A stretch of DNA of 64,000 bases from Haliclona indistincta (lineage: Eukaryota; Porifera; Demospongiae; Haplosclerida; Chalinidae). Below the pieces are notes generated by a model. The model was not told the origin of the DNA and did no database searches. It saw only the letters and a program-made list of their open reading frames with translations. The DNA lies in NCBI GenBank assembly GCA_964017065.1, contig OZ024783.1, positions 7,042,869 to 7,106,868 of the forward strand, written 5' to 3'. Positions 1 through 11,047 of the stretch are shown here, piece by piece. Position 1 is the stretch's first letter. The number at the start of each line of letters is the position of its first letter. The position numbers and the translations under genes are program-made.

Positions 1-423
1 CAAGCTGATGTTCTTGCTGGAGATAATGCTTTCCAACCTGCATTTCAAGATAATGTTTGTTCACGATGTAGTGCAAAAACACGTTACAGCCAGACAGAAG
101 AAAACTTAGTGGCTATTGGTGTTATTAAGGGTGATGAATTCGAGAAGTATGAGGAATCAAAATGTCACCCGGAAATAGTCCAGAAGTATAGCACAGCAGC
201 AAAGGTAGCAGGTGGCTTTGGGCACATTGCAACAGTTGGAACAGCACTAGCGTATGAGAAAATAACTGGTAAAGAAACATGGCCAGGCTTTACTAATGCA
301 AAGGAGATATGTTCTGTTTGCAAACAGGCACCTGGATCTAATGCTTGCCATCAAGTATTAAAGGAATGCAAGATACCAGGAAGAGATGAACCTGTGACAG
401 TTGACCACACAGACAAGCTTTAA
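1..423 (+). CDS. 3' end of an unrecognised protein-coding gene
   Basis: An open frame runs from the first base of the window to a TAA stop at 421-423, about 140 codons, so the true start lies upstream. I do not recognise the family. The visible part has two CxxC pairs (CSRC near the window edge and CSVC near residue 110), further cysteines, a Gly/Ala-rich stretch (KVAGGFGHIATVGTALAY) that could be a short hydrophobic segment, and a hydrophilic C-terminus ending DHTDKL. Paired cysteines suggest a metal-binding or disulphide-rich terminal domain, but that is inference. A possible poly(A) signal AATAAA lies at 597-602. The coding call rests on uninterrupted length and balanced composition only. 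Confidence 0.6.
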   Translation, partial: QADVLAGDNAFQPAFQDNVCSRCSAKTRYSQTEENLVAIGVIKGDEFEKYEESKCHPEIVQKYSTAAKVAGGFGHIATVGTALAYEKITGKETWPGFTNAKEICSVCKQAPGSNACHQVLKECKIPGRDEPVTVDHTDKL

Positions 424-596
424 CTCTTTATACAATAATAATCAGTTGAATATTGTTGTTACGACATGTAATGTAGATTACGTAGTCAGTACATGACGTC
501 ACTGGTCGAGAGTTTGTGAAGCATGATGGCTGTGTCTACTGCTGATGGCTATGTCTATCACGGCTCACGTGAATGCACCATCTCACGTGAATGTAC

Positions 597-602
597 AATA
601 AA
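597..602 (+). promoter_or_regulatory. possible poly(A) signal for the first gene
   Basis: AATAAA occurs 174 bp after the stop at 423, a plausible distance for 3' end formation. Position and hexamer match are the only evidence. Confidence 0.4.
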
Positions 603-3330
603 TAATGCGGCTACTGTATGCTACATTACCATAAATGTGGTACAAATAGCAGTCACCATAGCAACATGGTTATAACACTGTACTACTTTAGTAGTGACTT
701 AACTATTTGCGTTCTATTGTGTTAAACATTCTCTATAGCAACAATAACCAGTAACGCTACATTATACATCAAAACTAGACACTGTAGTTGGCTGATAGAC
801 ATTGCAGGGACTGGAAACGCCTCCAATGCAATACAACGTGATGTCACACTATGTTTGGGTCCGTGCCAGACTGAGACAAAACACTGAACTTCAAGCAGAA
901 AAACGTCTTCTAGAGAGCGCCAATTCCTTGAGCGTCTCATAATGATCAGAATTGTTATGGGCCACAGCCTGACTGAACATGACCTGGAATCATGTGCCTA
1001 CTGATTGCTGAGCGCCATACGACAGCTGGAAAGTGGAAGCTGGAACACGCCTTCAATTTTCATAGCCAAACCAAGCTACCAGAGCAAGCCTTTCATAGAT
1101 GAACCCACTCTTAGAGTATTGAAGAGTAGCATGAGACAGAAAGTACTGCTACTTCTCTCTCTAAATCACTGTTAAGAAGCAAAACATGAACTTTGGGTTG
1201 CTCGTCGCCTTAAAAAGACAGTTAGCGTAGAAAATCACACTTCATCACAGCAAGATGGGGAAATAGCATAGCAAGGGATAGGTTTCTATAAGCTTGCTTT
1301 ACCTGTAATGCTGAAATACTCAATGAATCTAGTGGATACGCCTGGCTTTTTTGGTGTCTGTAGGCTTTTGTGTCAACTTGGATTTGTGATGTCTTTGTAG
1401 AACAAGCTTTTAGACAGTACCTCAACTTAACAACAGTGAACAGCGTACTATCACGAATCTGTCAACACCACACAGGCTTTAGATGATCAAAACGCTTGCA
1501 AACGGTTCATTTCTTTGAGTTTAAATATCCGGGAAATACACGGACTAACCATGGCACGGACTCAACAATGGATACTACCCGTTTCCAGTCCTTCTAAACA
1601 AATAATGTCTCATTACCTGCAGACACGCCCCTTAAAATCACAATTTTCAAGTGACAGGTTAAAAAAATATGACCAACTCAGCCTATAGTAGCGATGTCAG
1701 AGAAATGTTTATTTTCACTAGAACTAATCTAACACTACGTACGTGTGAAAGAGCTAGTTCAAAGCTTTAAAATGATATACGATGATGCATAGTTCCGTTA
1801 CTGCAATATAGAATAAATCGCGCAAACAATGGCCTAGGAATCTCCGAAACTTCCTGTGTAAATCAACGTGACGTCATGGCACGCCCATTTAATTACGTAC
1901 ACTTATGGCCCCTTTGTGAACAGCTATTGCTGCGCTAAGCACAGGATCGAGGCAGCCAATTTTTTTCTGCTGAGAGAGTATACCTACTAGCATCTTTGTG
2001 ACCCTCAACAGAAGAACTAACAGCTTATTTGTCTGACGTTCGATGCATGCAAACTAAACAAGCCGATAGAGAAAATATATACCAGGTTTATCTTTAATTA
2101 CACTAGATTCCACGAAGAAACTTTGCTAAACTTTAGGCATAACGTGTTTACTTGTCCTGGGAATGGCAAAGTCAGCGCTATAGTGGCTGCTAGAGAAGCG
2201 ACCGTACATTTTCAAAAGAATTGCGATTATTGACAACGATATTGCACATGGAGATATTAATTCTAGAACGCATGATTTTACAAAGAAACTGTAACAAAAT
2301 TCAGCTTTAGCATGTTAACTTGCCGTATGAACGATCAAACAGCGTGTATGTTGTTCACTGGAGACGCGATAGCTGTGTGCCATCGACTTAATCAATTTAT
2401 ACGGAGAAAATATTTTCAAAAATATACGGTTTCTGACATCGCTATTATAGGTACATGTACAACTCTTCAATTTTGAGTAGAGAAGCTGAGGGCAAGAAAA
2501 TACATGTCTGTGTGTGTGTTACTACTAAACATAGCTGTGTAGGTAGCTTGTTTTTGGAAATATTAATGTATTAGCCCATTTATTATTTCGCTCAGTTTGG
2601 GTAAAAATTATAGTACAGTACGAGTCCTTCCAGTTTGCGACCATGCATGCTGAAGATCACAATACGAATTTTGGAGCAGGTATACACCAATATAGGCACA
2701 TCTAGAGTGCCTAGAGAAGACAGCCACCAAAGCGTTTATAGTTCGTGATCGACAGTGGATGGCAAGATTCCAAGGGATGCCTAACTCTCTAAAGTATCCT
2801 CTTTGCCAGCACCATCAAGCAAACCTAACATGTGCTAATGGTTCCACTCATGGTTTCTGCCCAGGCAGAGAAACAGCACTGCAAAGATCGTCTATGTTCA
2901 CTCGTGATCACAATGCAGCTTGCTAGTCTCACATTCTATTCACTTAACAAACCTGCATGTTTTAGTTTTAGCAGTGTTGAATTTTAAGGCTACATGTATA
3001 TTCAACACTGTTATTTAACAAATTTTAAGACCGAGATTTAGCTGTGACGTCACATTCAAAGCAACCGGTCTATTAAATGAAACCAGAAACCGATACAAAA
3101 CCTCCATCAGTTTTGAGTACAGAGTATGTGCATTTTAACACATTGCCATCCACCATTTTTAGTGGCAAATTGTTCTGTAGAATGAACCAAGAATAAACTA
3201 TGACAATCAGCAGATTCAGTCTCACCACTACGCTACATGCAGCTGTACTCTGCCTCTAAAAATGGTGGAAAAAGGTGTGGTTTACGACGTCATGTTGCAT
3301 GTATTCTATACCCTTATAATGCCTTATTAC
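603..3330. other. non-coding stretch
   Basis: About 2.7 kb of AT-rich DNA. Open frames here are short and show no recognisable protein. I searched the minus strand for the missing catalytic DHHC exon of the palmitoyltransferase gene to the right and did not find it. The stretch could be intron of that gene or intergenic DNA. Confidence 0.5.
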
Positions 3331-4786
3331 CCTAAAAGGTGAGGGCACTGCTGCTTCTGATAGTACATGAACAATAATACCTTCATCTCCTATTGCTTGG
3401 TTGTAAGCAGCTTCATCCGATCTAGCACGAGGCAGGAACCCAGGATCAGTGCAGCCAGCCTTGAGCAGGAACATGAGCGAGTAGAACATAGCCAGCAGAC
3501 CAACCACAGCAATAAGCACACAAGCTGGATGGACCTCGACAATCATGAACCGACAACTAGAGAGAGAACAGAGAACACATAATACATGTACATACAATAC
3601 CAAATAGCTGGAAATTATTGGAGGGTCAAAATTTTGGCGAATGACTCGATTTTGCATTTTGGCGCCCAGCTCCTAGGTCATGTATTACTGTAATATTAAT
3701 ATTTTGGTGAATGCTTGACAATTCGCCAAATTTGCAAAAATTTTAGTTCGCCAAAATTTCTAGCTACACGATATCAGCTAAATAGATACAGGAACAATAT
3801 GGACCAACAAAATTCGTAAATTAAAATCATTTTTTACTCTACACCGCATAGCGGGTAATTTTCGCGTGGTTAAATTTGTTGACTTCAATCATGAAAATAA
3901 ACTCACAAATGTTGAGGTGTCGATTTAGCCAGTTTGCAAAAATTAAATTCAAAAACCATTCAATTAGTGAAAATTACCTGCTATACAGTAATAGCAATCC
4001 TTGCTCAAATTCGAACGCCATGTTGTAAAATGAATGGTTCATGCAGACAAAACATAGCCCAGCATTAGACACATTACATTTACTGTCTGAATTAGCCTCA
4101 TCCTAGTTATAGCTCTACCAGTACAGGGGAGTGCAGGTTGCTTGAACAAACAATTTCCTGTTAGCGTATACAGAAACATACGCTAACAGGAAATTGTTTG
4201 GTCAAGCAATCTGCAATCCCCAGTACTAATATCATGCTAGTTGACATTGATTTTCACATTGTGCATTAATAGCAAATTAATTAGCATAATATTGCACTTT
4301 AACAAAGTACAAATCACCTCATGATACATGTAGCATATGCACTCACTCACTGTACCATAGTTTGAGTAGGCTATGAATTACTCTCACCCTACATGTAGTC
4401 TAGCAGCTATACCATCTCCAGCCCATTGTTATGCTGAACAATAGCACACGCACCTGAAACTCCACCCATAGTGTGAGAGGAGCTACCAGCTAGACTACAC
4501 CTGTACTGTCTGTAGGTAGTCAGTACCATGCATCTGGCTCCTTAGGTAACTATTCTGCTCAACTCTATCACTTTGTCACTTGGGTACGCCACCACCCCAG
4601 TACAAGCAAGCATATAATCTAGTGTATTTGTTGTATGACTTACTCAAAGGCAAAGAAGAGACATGAGGTGACCACTATCGTGATGAGGAGGAAGATGAGA
4701 ATGGCTACCTGCTTCGAGCTGATGAGGAGACCATTACAGTAGAACCTGTTATTGCCAGGGAAGTGCTTCCATTTTCGATCAGGCAT
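3331..4786 (-). CDS. ZDHHC9/14/18-like palmitoyltransferase, 5' exons only
   Basis: Two coding exons on the minus strand: 4786-4644 (ATG at 4786-4784, 143 bp) and 3556-3331 (226 bp), joined across a GTAAGT...CTAG intron that completes an Asp codon. The protein begins MPDRKWKHFPGNNRFYCNG, matching the N-terminus of the ZDHHC9/14/18 group, followed by a first membrane segment (QVAILIFLLITIVVTSCLFF), FAFDCRF, a second membrane segment and the TDPGFLPRARSDEAA motif of this subfamily. These enzymes S-palmitoylate proteins at Golgi and plasma membranes. The second exon ends in phase 0 at AGG|GTAATA. The catalytic cysteine-rich DHHC exon is not visible between 1 and 3330, so the gene either continues beyond the window edge across a long intron or is truncated. 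Its start is 272 bp from the divergent TMEM242-like start. Confidence 0.8.
3600..3775. repeat. truncated MITE-like element (GGCGAA/TTCGCC family)
   Basis: Inside and just left of the palmitoyltransferase intron boundary, the sequence GGAGGGTCAAAATTTTGGCG is followed about 120 bp later by its imperfect inverse. The same interior occurs in the full element at 42117-42327. The terminal CCGTATAGCGGGT block is missing here. Confidence 0.55.
3840..3990. mobile_element. MITE with TACCGTATAGC-type ends
   Basis: The left end has ACCGCATAGCGGGTAATTTT and the right end AAATTACCTGCTATACAGTA, an imperfect terminal inverted repeat shared with elements at 33447-34009, 42117-42327 and probably 30250-30424. 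It sits in intron 1 of the palmitoyltransferase gene and has no coding capacity. Confidence 0.7.
4121..4226. repeat. near-perfect 49-bp-arm hairpin in an intron
   Basis: The left arm 4121-4169 and right arm 4178-4226 are reverse complements at 45 of 49 positions, separated by an 8-nt loop. The hairpin lies in the 1.1 kb intron of the palmitoyltransferase gene. It could be a short foldback MITE or the stem of a small-RNA precursor. Sequence alone does not decide. Confidence 0.75.
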
Positions 4787-5058
4787 AATCGAGGAGTACT
4801 TTACCATTAGACCTGTACACTACAAAGATAAGGATAGAAAAGTTAGTGCAGGCTAGGATATATTTCTCAAAAGCATTGTGCCTAAAATTTAAAGTCAGGT
4901 TAGAACAAAGCTTGCAACTATCTAAGACGACTTACTAAATTTGATATAATTTCCAGACAGTGACACAGCGAGAAACGGTCAAGAATCAGACAGCTCGAGA
5001 GAGCTACATGTACAAGTCTTGTGATGGGCGGAGCTAACTAACACGAGCATTCTAAATA
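4787..5058. promoter_or_regulatory. shared divergent promoter region
   Basis: Only 272 bp separate the minus-strand palmitoyltransferase ATG (4786) and the plus-strand TMEM242-like ATG (5059). A compact head-to-head pair of this kind often shares one promoter. I see no clear TATA box. Transcription starts cannot be placed. Confidence 0.45.
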
Positions 5059-5523
5059 ATGCCGACCACAGAACAAGGTCTTCCACGTGTCTCTGCAAGC
5101 AGCAGTACCTCGGCCTCGGACATCAGCGATCGCCACGAATTTGTGAGTCAGAGCTATGAAGACGCAAGAGCTGGCAGGATATCTCTATCAAAAGGAGTGG
5201 GATACGTGTTTTTGATCTCCTCTGTCGTTGGGATTGCTACTTTTGGGCTTGGGTATAGCCTTGTCCGACGCAAAGCATCCGTACATGTATTACCACCTGG
5301 TGAGGAGCCCCCTGCTAGGGTAGGAGCGCGCGCTCTATTCTGGGGAACGCTGTTTGCGGTCACTGGTTGTGGTACAGTGGGTCTGGCTATCTACAAGGTA
5401 GCTCAGCTGTGTGGATTCAGAATGGTACGATTGCTATAGAATGATGTCTTGTGACAAAATTTTGAGTGTTCTATCTGTCTATAGGGGAGTATCACAGCAG
5501 AAATTGAAGAAAGCCGTAGATAG
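5059..5523 (+). CDS. TMEM242-like mitochondrial membrane protein
   Basis: Exon 1 is 5059-5424 (122 codons). A 60-bp intron (GTACGA...CTATAG) leads to exon 2 at 5485-5523, which ends in frame at TAG. The protein has two membrane segments, near residues 47-69 (GYVFLISSVVGIATFGLGYS) and 91-112 (ALFWGTLFAVTGCGTVGLAI), separated by a loop with PPGEEPP. This layout and the second segment resemble TMEM242, an inner-membrane factor for assembly of the ATP synthase c-ring. The N-terminus is Ser-rich. A different frame of exon 2 (Lys-rich, opening VSQQKLKKAV) looks more protein-like but would need an unseen splice, so the C-terminus is uncertain. A decayed copy lies at 10308-10590. Confidence 0.65.
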
Positions 5524-5961
5524 TTCGAAACCTGTCAAAGTTGCAGAACCAAAATATTGTTTTATTTGCACATAATATAATGATTTCATTGACACCTAAC
5601 ATTTCAGCAGAGTGCGTGCAAGGTGTTCTGTGGACTTCAAATTACACTCGAAACGCTAAATTCAGATTGGGAAGCGTACATAAATTTAGACACTACAGTG
5701 CTTGTTATAAATTATGCAAGTCCTCGTGCAAGTCAACTTCAGATGTGTCTTATCCTAACTGTCAATCACGTCAGCTATCACATGGTCCGCGGTGCGTGCA
5801 GCTCTCGACACACTCCATTGAAGGCACTCTAAGTCTTGCTTGCAAACATTCTCTTCGCTGCATGCATTGCTCGGTCGATTTTCGATCGACCACGCCTTCG
5901 AAGGGGCGTGTCTGTCATCCATTTGCGAATTGCGACTTGCCTGCTGCCTATCGAGCTAGTC

Positions 5962-8900
5962 ATGGAGAGCTTTGAGGAGAGTTTTGACAAGGTGAAAAAG
6001 GGGGTTGTATCCTCGCTAAACAAGGTCAGCGGGAAGGAGGAGCCCGAGCCAGTGCCTGAAGATGAGCAGAGCTTCTTTTCCGAATCAGTGTCCGGGGTAA
6101 GCAGGCAATCCTCACACACAGCAGCTGGTGACGTTTCTCCTCGAATGATTCTAGGTCAGGAAAGCTCTGGATCTTTCGTGGAAGCAACGAGCAATCGGGT
6201 TTGGTATCTGTGTTGGGATAGCAGCTGCCTTCGCCATTCTGGCGAGTCAAAAATCAATACTTTTAATAAAAATAAACACTTGTTGTTTTGTTTTGTCTAG
6301 GGATGTGCATTAGTCCAGTCCAGCACTGCTGCCTTTGGTGTCCTCTTTACTGTTGGGACAATCGCCGGCTTAGCAAGGTATCTGATAATTATGTACAAAA
6401 TTTTTAAAAATTGAGTCATGTGCATCGACTGATTTACACGAACTCCTCATTCATTCTCCACAACTGTGATGTAAAGAGTAAAATGTTGTCCATAACCACG
6501 TGAATACATGCTCATCCCTGAAGGGGAGCACCTGTGCTACATTTAGCAGATTTTTTTGCACAAAGCAGAGTGTCTTGGGTACAACCTCCACTTTTAACAC
6601 ACACGTATAGCTTCTTCTGATTTTTAAATAATTATACTAGCTAACTCTTCCTCTTCTTTTCGAGTATTCCCTATGTATGTAACCCCAATCACTAAACCAA
6701 GTACATCTAGTTGATTGCACACTGTAGTCCCTTGTTGATATAAATGTGAGAGGATTCGTGAAAAGGGTCACTTTGCTCTTGCAATTTTTGAACACACGTC
6801 TGTTTTCAAACAGCTGCTACTCAGTCAAGCATTACTGAAACTCAATTAAAAATTTTGTGTATAATATTTGATCATTCTGCTTGCTGTATATCAAGTTGTA
6901 GAGCCATGGTACTAAATTTGGCTGAATAACAGCAAATTGAAACAAGTGCACGTTCGAAAATTGCAGGAGGGAAGTGAGTCAAATGACCCCTTTTCTCACA
7001 TCCGCTCACAAAATTAATATTTAGTTTAGTAATAAAATGCTTATCAGGGAACGTTGCTGTCGTACAATACGAACATATCGTTTATGTATTATTTCTTTTT
7101 GTTCTACAGCACATTGTTTCTGGTCGGGCCGATCAATCAGTTCAAGAAGTTCATTGACACCAATAATATTCCAGATACAATCATGAAAATCGTTTCAGCC
7201 GTGGTGCTGGTAATAGCCATCGTTCTAACACTACTGAGTGCTCTCCTGGTAAGTATTGTCATTATTTTATGAAATGTTCATGTTTATGGTTTAGTGGGTG
7301 GAGCCATGAGAGCATACCGGTACCGTAACCATAATTATAAGGATGTTCTTGTATCTCCCGTACGGCCTATTTTGTAAACTAGACATTCGTGAATAAAATT
7401 TCATGAAATTAATTTTTTTGCTGAAAATTTTTATCAGGCAAAATTAGTCATACTAAAACTTCATCCGTAGCTTGCTAAATTTTCCTACTCCCGCAGTACA
7501 GTGTTTTTGTCAACTTGTCTCTGTTATAATGCTGTGATGTTACGAGCAATGATAACAACACTTGGTATGAGATTTGGTTATGGCTAATACAATGGACACA
7601 TTGCTTGTTTCTTTGTACATTGAACCAAGTAACGAAGAAGCTAGCCATACATGTATGTACTGAAAGATTTAAGAGCAAGTAAAAGCGAAAATTAATAGAA
7701 CTATACTGTTTGTGGACTATAACAGGCAAGACTACGTACGTAGCAACAAAATGGTGGTATTTAATGGGAACCTTTTGAATATCTGTAGAGCAAAATGGTA
7801 GGGCTGAAACGAATAACACATTTTCATGTTCGAATACAGTGTTCCACACGAAGAGAGTAGAAAAATTCCAGAATTTGCTAAAATGCCTGACGTCACGCCA
7901 AATCACTGTAATACATTAGTCTACGCAAAATGGCCGCCGAAAACAGCTCTCGTGCAGGAAAGAGTCGCGCTTGTCACGGTGCTCACTTCTAGGGACGCCG
8001 TGCGAGCGTTAAGGTAAAGATGAATGTTTTAGCATTGCAGTCTTCTAGTTTTGGAGCTTAACTCCCAAGGAGTCGGATTTCCCTAACCTAACACTTTGGC
8101 CTGTCGCGAAAGCCATATTTTCCTCTTCGTCGACGAAGTAAAGCTGATCGAGGCCAACCACGCTGCCCACAGGTAAGCACCCAATGTGAAGGTCTTACTG
8201 CAGCGTTAACAGATCTTAACAACAGTAGTTTTGGAAATCCCAACCTAACACTTTTTTCCAGACAGTAGTACATCCCGCCATTTTGTGTCACGTGTGTGTC
8301 ATCTGACAAGAAGCCATATGAACCAGGGTGTTTAGTAAGGATAGGGGATCATAATGATATATGCAACATGACTGTAGGACTATTTATTCCTGAGATATGA
8401 TGCAATATGTAAAAAAATATTTTTCTACTCTCTTCGTGTTGAACACTGTAGTCACTAGCTAAAACGAACGAATAGTCGAATACTCTATTATCAGAATAAA
8501 ACTAGCTCTAGCAACCAGTGCGCAAGAACAAAATATGTTTGAAAGTTTTATATCAACATAAAGTCAGGGCTCAGGCTTGATTTGTGGACTGGTTGCAAAT
8601 AGCCCAAGTTTCCCAACTGCTAAAAGACTTCAAACGAATAATTATTCGAATAGCTGCAATAGCATTCGAATACTGTCAAAACGATCGAATAGTCGAATAG
8701 TACAAATATTCGTTTCAGCCCTACAAAATGGTGTCACTTATACGTCCTCGCTTATAGCTTGAAGACAGATGTAATTCCTCTGTCCTTCCAAAAGGGTTTG
8801 CTTTCTACATCTGCATCCTCTCACCCTTCTTGATCATCAGTCTAAGACTAATTCATTTTCTGCTTCCTTTTTCCCTTCTACTTGTAAAGCCTGGAATAAT

Positions 8901-9913
8901 CTTACGCCTTTGTATTAGCATATTTAAATTGCTATTGTGTATCCATGCAACTTGCTAAATTGTTATGAAAAAAACTTATTAATTTTTTGGTGAGACCTTG
9001 AATTGGTTATCTTGGTTGTTAGCTCTGCCTACAACTATAAACATCATTGATAAAAATATTATTGATAATGACTTTTTTTTATACAGTGGCGTTCAGCACC
9101 ACTTTCTGTCCTGTTATGTATTACAGAATTTGTAGCTCTTATTTGGTGAGTTGATAGTATAGTGTATGCACAGTAGAAAATGTCAGAGCCATTACCTGAT
9201 TTTACACATGCACCATTATACAGTACCCTGAGAAAGGGGATTTTCCACCCCTAACTCTAGTGTCCCCTAAGAATCATTGTCTGAAAGCAGGAGAGTATAA
9301 AGGGAAGGAGCGTTCAACTGGCGTAGTAATATCAAAGTCTGAAGTCCGCCGCCATGTGCTGTTACTACTTGGAACTTGGGTCTTTCTTTGCGTGTTGTGG
9401 CTCGCTATTTCCTACCTATACCTTTCCATGCTTTGTCCTGCCCGTTTCCAGCTAGAACAAGTGAGCGTTCAGCCAGAGCCATAATGTCCGTCTTATGCGG
9501 CCAGAAAAAACATTCCTTATAAGGAAGGTTTTTAGCGCAAGCAGCTGACTTTAGATTTGTTATCCACAGTTGAACGCTCCTTCCCCTTATACGCTCCTGC
9601 TGAAAGTTATTTTTGTCTTTAGTGCTGCTTTGGAGATCAAAAATAGCCTAGAAAACCTTAAATCACTCCCTGATCAAGGGCTTAAAATTTTGAAACAGAA
9701 CTGAGAATTCTTAAAAAGCCGATCAATCATTTTCCTACTTGGGAATGTTCCTCCCAAGGTCAGATTCTGTATGTAACCCTGTTCACAGTTCGAACAAGTT
9801 GATGGTACATGCACATACCATTGAATGACTAAAACAGAATGAATCTTGTCTGTACATATATGCTTATTTCTTTATACAGGTACTCAATTCTTCTCATCCC
9901 ATTCGCTTCGTAA
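5962..9913 (+). CDS. SFT2-domain vesicle transport protein, copy 1
   Basis: Six exons: 5962-6096, 6155-6241, 6301-6377, 7110-7248, 9087-9145 and 9880-9913, all joining in phase to give 176 residues. A hydrophilic acidic N-terminus (EESFDKVKKG, EPEPVPEDEQ) precedes four membrane segments. Key family signatures are LSWKQRAIGFGIC, STLFLVGPINQFKKF (family form F-L-x-G-P-x-x-Q-x-K) and a final ALIWYSILLIPFA. SFT2 proteins act in retrograde endosome-to-Golgi vesicle traffic. The animal proteins are about 160 residues, so this copy looks complete. Intron 2 starts with GC (GCGAGT at 6242), whereas the paralogue has GTGAGT. Introns 4 and 5 carry inserted elements. A near-identical intact copy is at 11048-15299 and a fragment at 20512-21356. 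Confidence 0.9.
7799..8723. mobile_element. non-autonomous hAT element with perfect 8-bp target duplication
   Basis: Ends TAGGGCTGAAACGAATA (left) and TATTCGTTTCAGCCCTA (right) are inverted repeats, flanked on both sides by the direct repeat CAAAATGG (7791-7798 and 8724-8731). The interior near the right end is full of ATTCGAA motifs, with no transposase. It lies in intron 4 of SFT2 copy 1. The matching place in copy 2 (about 13741-13752) is an empty site (caaagtgg followed directly by tgtcac), which confirms insertion after the duplication. Confidence 0.92.
7837..8448. mobile_element. MITE nested in the hAT element, TA target duplication
   Basis: The first and last roughly 28 bp (starting CAGTGTTCCACACGAAGAGA, inverse ending GTGTTGAACACTG) are inverted repeats with about one mismatch, and both ends abut TA. 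This fits a Tc1/mariner-type non-autonomous element. It lies wholly inside the hAT element 7799-8723, so it inserted later or moved in with it. Confidence 0.8.
9286..9607. repeat. inverted-repeat element, SFT2 copy 1
   Basis: GCAGGAGAGTATAAAGGGAA with GGAGCGTTCAACTG on the left is mirrored by CAGTTGAACGCTCC with TTATACGCTCCTGC on the right. The same element lies at 14158-14479 and 20715-21025, so it was present before the SFT2 region duplicated. No coding capacity. Confidence 0.7.
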
Positions 9914-10028
9914 GTTACAATCGTGTGAATTTTGTTAACAACATGACAGCTGTCAGTTACACATTACTGTGCTTGTCAACAGCTTTGTTCTGAGCACATC
10001 TATAGGTTTCACGCATGTGATGTGAGCA

Positions 10029-10189
10029 CAGTGGAACCCCTCTTAGAGGACACCCCTCATCCCTCTATAATGGACACTTACTGAATCCCAAATATAACCC
10101 ACATAATGTATAATAAACCCCTGACCAGAGGACACCCTCTCTATAATGGACAATTTTGTTGGTGTCCGCCTTAGAGAGGTTCCACTGTA
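10029..10189. mobile_element. MITE with CAGTGGAAC ends, copy 1
   Basis: CAGTGGAACCCCTCTTAGAG at the left and AGAGAGGTTCCACTG at the right are inverted repeats around a sequence containing two TCTATAATGGACA blocks. Equivalent copies are at about 15415-15583 and 21458-21630, each just downstream of an SFT2 stop, showing inheritance by duplication. Confidence 0.75.
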
Positions 10190-10307
10190 TTCTCACAGTT
10201 TGAATTGAAGCGTCCTTGGAACATGCACGATAAAATACGCCCTTGGTTGAACACAGCTTGCATTTGTGTAGCCAACCATTATTCAATCTGTGATGATTTT
10301 TCTGTCA

Positions 10308-10590
10308 GGATAGCTGACAGGATATCTCTATCAAAAGGAGTTCGATACGTGTTTCTGATCTCCTTTGTCGTTGGGATTGCTACTTTTGGGCTTGGGTATA
10401 GCCTTGTCCTAAGCAAAGCATGTGTTACCACCTGCTGGTGAGGAGCCGCCTGGATTCAGAATGGTACGAAGTGTCAGCATTGTTATAGAATGATGTCTTG
10501 TGACAAAATTTGTGTTTTCTATCTGTCTAGGGGAGTATCACACCAGAAATTGAAGAAAGCCGTAGATAATGTTAAAACCTCCCAAAGTTG
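10308..10590 (+). pseudogene. decayed TMEM242-like copy
   Basis: From 10316 the sequence matches exon 1 of the TMEM242-like gene from its codon 40 (ACAGGATATCTCTATCAAAA, then the first membrane segment). It then loses the second membrane segment by deletion and frameshift: the frame ends near 10441 and the sequence jumps to the end of exon 1 (GGATTCAGAATG). The intron and exon 2 follow (GGGAGTATCACACCAGAAAT at about 10530). It lacks an N-terminus, so it is a 5'-truncated, broken duplicate. The left junction of the duplication falls at about 10305. Confidence 0.8.
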
Positions 10591-11047
10591 CCGTGATCAG
10601 AACCATGATATTGTTTTATTTGCACAGTTCAGATAATAATTTCCTACAAAAACTGACACCTAACATTTCACCAGAGTGCGTGCAAGGTGTTCTGTAGAGT
10701 TATACTCTTCTCTTAGCAAATTACACTCGAAACGCAAAATTCACATTGGGAGGCGTACAAAAATTAATTTTAGACCCTACAGTGCTTGTTATGCAAGTCA
10801 ACTTCAGATGTGTCTTATCCTAACTTTCAATCTTGTCAGCTATCTCATGGTCTGCAGTGCGTGCAGCTTTCAGCACACTCCATGAAGGCACTCCTGCTTG
10901 CAAACATTTCGCTGCATGCAATAAGCATTGCAATCAAGCTTGTTCGCTTGACCATGATTCATTTTGACAAAACGATCGACCACACCTTCAATTCTAAGGC
11001 CGTAAGGGGCGTGTCTGTCATCCATTTGCGCAATTGCCTATCGAGTC

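Noticed and set aside
603..3330. Search for a DHHC exon on the minus strand
   Set aside because: No sequence compatible with a DHHCPW codon series was found by eye.
5541..5975. 144-codon frame between TMEM242 and SFT2
   Set aside because: It lies in the spacer, overlaps the SFT2 5' region in another frame and is broken in the duplicate at 10620-11045.
7475..7906. 143-codon minus-strand frame in SFT2 intron 4
   Set aside because: Not kept open in the paralogous intron (13300-13740). Likely chance.
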